In this document: one piece after another, positions 5,471 through 6,721 of the stretch | Layout of the letters: the number at the start of each line of letters is the position of its first letter | How positions within the stretch are numbered: position 1 is the first letter of the stretch | NCBI GenBank assembly: GCA_913775215.1 | Contig: CAJYKO010000060.1 | Span: 1 to 6,721, forward strand | Length of the DNA stretch: 6,721 nt | Direction of reading: 5' to 3' | DNA from: an uncultured Devosia sp. | Lineage (GTDB): Bacteria > Pseudomonadota > Alphaproteobacteria > Rhizobiales > Devosiaceae | Notes under the pieces: model-generated | What the model saw: the letters and a program-made list of their open reading frames with translations, nothing else | Told to the model about the DNA's origin: nothing | Databases searched by the model: none | Position numbers and translations under genes: made by a program

Positions 5471-6283
5471 TTACGGTTTGGGATCTTTCCGCGGGACGTC
5501 CTTGAGCTGATCGATGAGGAATGCGTGGGTTGCCGCATTGGCGACGATCAGCGTGCCGGTTTTTTCAAAGACTTCGGGGCCGCGGCCCCACCAATCGGTG
5601 ACGATGCCGCCAGCTTCCTCGACGAGCAAAATGCCGGCGGCCGTATCGACAAAGCCGGTTTCCTCAAAATAGCCGGTGAGGCGCCCGCAGGCGACATAGG
5701 CGCAGGAATTGGCGGCGCTGCCGACAATGCGGACGGCGCCGGTCGGGGCGCGGATGGCATCGAGCCGGCTATAAGCGCCGGGATAGAGCTGCAGGTTCGG
5801 CGTCGGCAGGCCCGTACCGATGCACATCATGGCCACATCGGTCGAGCGGCTGACATGGAGGCGCTCATCATTGAGAAAAGCCCCACCGCCCTTGAGCGCG
5901 GTGAACATCTCGTCGGAGACGGGATTGTAGATGAGGCCGCACATGGTTTCGTTGCCGCGGCGGAGGGCAATGGTGATCGTATAGTGTTGACCGTTTAGGA
6001 AGTTGGTCGTCCCATCGATGGGATCGACGAGCCAGCGATGGGTATCGTCATCGCGCTCGGCCGGCGCGAATTCTTCGCCGGTGAGGCCCCAGGGATAAGC
6101 GGACAGCAGGCGGTCGCGGATCAGGGTTTCGGAATCGCGGTCAGCGTCGGAGACGAAGTCGCCCGGCCCCTTGACCCCGATCTCGAGATCGCGAAAGCGC
6201 TTGAAATGTTCAAGCGTCAGCGCTCCGGCCTCGCGGGCGGTGCCGACCATGTCGGCGAGAATTTTTGTGTAGTCATGGCTCAT
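5471..6283 (-). CDS. Inositol monophosphatase family protein
   Basis: 270-residue Mg-dependent, lithium-sensitive-type phosphomonoesterase fold, expected to be cytosolic. The metal and substrate motifs are in order: KGPGDFVSDADRDSE (38-52), TGEEF with E70 and E71, WLVDPIDGTTNF (84-95) with D87 and D90 as metal ligands and the GTT loop for phosphate, and the C-terminal FVDTAAGILLVEEAGG (211-226) with D213. The Trp usually found in the last motif (WDxAAG) is Val here, while the Asp is kept. Length matches SuhB (about 267). Possible substrates are inositol phosphate, other polyol phosphates, 3'-phosphoadenosine phosphate or histidinol phosphate; SuhB-like proteins may also act on rRNA transcription. 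The start ATG at 6283 overlaps the upstream phosphodiesterase stop in ATGA and has no strong ribosome binding site of its own, which points to translational coupling. All catalytic residues look intact. Confidence 0.93.
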   Translation of the reverse strand: MSHDYTKILADMVGTAREAGALTLEHFKRFRDLEIGVKGPGDFVSDADRDSETLIRDRLLSAYPWGLTGEEFAPAERDDDTHRWLVDPIDGTTNFLNGQHYTITIALRRGNETMCGLIYNPVSDEMFTALKGGGAFLNDERLHVSRSTDVAMMCIGTGLPTPNLQLYPGAYSRLDAIRAPTGAVRIVGSAANSCAYVACGRLTGYFEETGFVDTAAGILLVEEAGGIVTDWWGRGPEVFEKTGTLIVANAATHAFLIDQLKDVPRKDPKP

Positions 6284-6721
6284 GAGGCAAAGGCTCTGGC
6301 GAGCCCCTCCGGATCGTCCGTCGTGATCTGATCAACCTTGAGCGCAAGAAGGCGCTCGATCAGCGGAATGGTGGTGGAATCCACTTGGCGGATGGTCCAG
6401 GCATCGATGCGCTTTCCGGTCGCGTGGAGGGGCGCAACGATGTCGAGGCCGGACTTATCCGCGGCGAGGACAATGTCATAGGCAAGGTAGATCATGTCCG
6501 CGTTTGGCGCGGTCGTCAGGGCCTCGGAAATGAAGGTTTGGTAGTCGCCGGTCGCCTGCAGCTTGGCGAGAGATTCACCGTAACAGGGGTCGTAACCGCT
6601 GCGTAGTTTCGGGGCCGAATTCGTTAGCATTCCGATAGCATCGAAGTCGCCGCCCGAGAGAATAAGGTAATCGGCGACAGGCGCGACACTCGCGCCGAAA
6701 TTGGCGACCACCTCGGGCGTG
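6280..6721 (-). CDS. Glycerophosphodiester phosphodiesterase, C-terminal part (5' truncated)
   Basis: The frame stays open through the right edge, so only the last 146 or so residues are seen; the GTG at 6711 is internal. The family normally cleaves glycerophosphodiesters to glycerol 3-phosphate and an alcohol using a metal-dependent TIM barrel. The visible end has the characteristic last two barrel strands: RIDAWTIRQVDS (the W-T pair that closes the active site) and KVDQITTDDPEGLARAF (the terminal TDxP motif). The N-terminal HRG and the catalytic Glu/Asp residues lie outside the window, so activity cannot be judged. An insert-like stretch (NSAPKLRSGYDPCYGESLAKLQ) precedes the last strands, as in rhizobial relatives. 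No signal peptide can be assessed. The TGA at 6282-6280 overlaps the ATG of the phosphatase, so the two genes form an operon. Family assignment is good; substrate is not determined. Confidence 0.85.
   Translation of the reverse strand, partial: TPEVVANFGASVAPVADYLILSGGDFDAIGMLTNSAPKLRSGYDPCYGESLAKLQATGDYQTFISEALTTAPNADMIYLAYDIVLAADKSGLDIVAPLHATGKRIDAWTIRQVDSTTIPLIERLLALKVDQITTDDPEGLARAFAS

Noticed and set aside
5378..5998. 206-codon plus-strand frame opposite the phosphatase gene
   Set aside because: The opposite strand holds all catalytic motifs of the inositol monophosphatase family; the plus frame is low-complexity Gly/Ala-rich shadow.
1..6721. Mobile island, phage, CRISPR or defence system
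   Set aside because: No integrase, transposase, tRNA edge, array-like repeats or nuclease-helicase gene set is visible; all genes are housekeeping-type families of similar composition. The exonuclease alone does not make a defence locus.

Overview
The window reads as chromosomal DNA of an alphaproteobacterium, most likely Hyphomicrobiales (Rhizobiales) and possibly Devosia-like. This rests on protein style (a poly-HAMP chemoreceptor and a cefD-like class V aminotransferase), moderately high GC, GC-rich third codon positions and a TTAACCAT box. The genus is a guess. I see no tRNA, rRNA, CRISPR array, insertion sequence or phage gene, and no stretch whose composition clearly marks recent transfer.

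Layout, left to right. (1) 1-962, plus: 3' part of a PLP-dependent class V aminotransferase, cut by the left edge. (2) 959-1708, minus: DEDDh (DnaQ-like) 3'-5' exonuclease; its stop codon interlocks with that of the aminotransferase. (3) 1709-2053: 345-base divergent region between the exonuclease and the chemoreceptor, with a CtrA-type TTAACCAT box, a short direct repeat and a GC-rich hairpin. (4) 2054-4354, plus: complete 766-residue methyl-accepting chemotaxis protein with a periplasmic dCache-like sensor, HAMP plus HAMP-like repeats, and a signalling hairpin collinear with E. coli Tsr. (5) 4355-4617: convergent intergenic region with no gene I can support. (6) 4618-5355, minus: APH/choline-kinase-fold phosphotransferase with an unusual catalytic loop. 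(7) 5471-6283, minus: inositol monophosphatase family protein. (8) 6280-6721, minus: C-terminal part of a glycerophosphodiester phosphodiesterase, cut by the right edge and overlapping the phosphatase start by ATGA.

The three rightmost genes run in the same direction. The phosphodiesterase and phosphatase are almost certainly co-transcribed and translationally coupled. The kinase-like gene lies 115 bases further downstream and has its own candidate sigma-54 promoter. A phosphodiesterase, a sugar/polyol phosphatase and a small-molecule kinase could together handle phospholipid head-group or glycerol/inositol phosphates, but this is inference from family membership and order. The chemoreceptor stands alone, with no che genes in view, so it probably feeds a chemotaxis array encoded elsewhere.

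No clearly new multi-gene system is visible. The best leads are the altered ligand motif of the chemoreceptor sensor, the Asp-to-Asn change in the kinase-like protein, and the sigma-54-like promoter in front of that gene.
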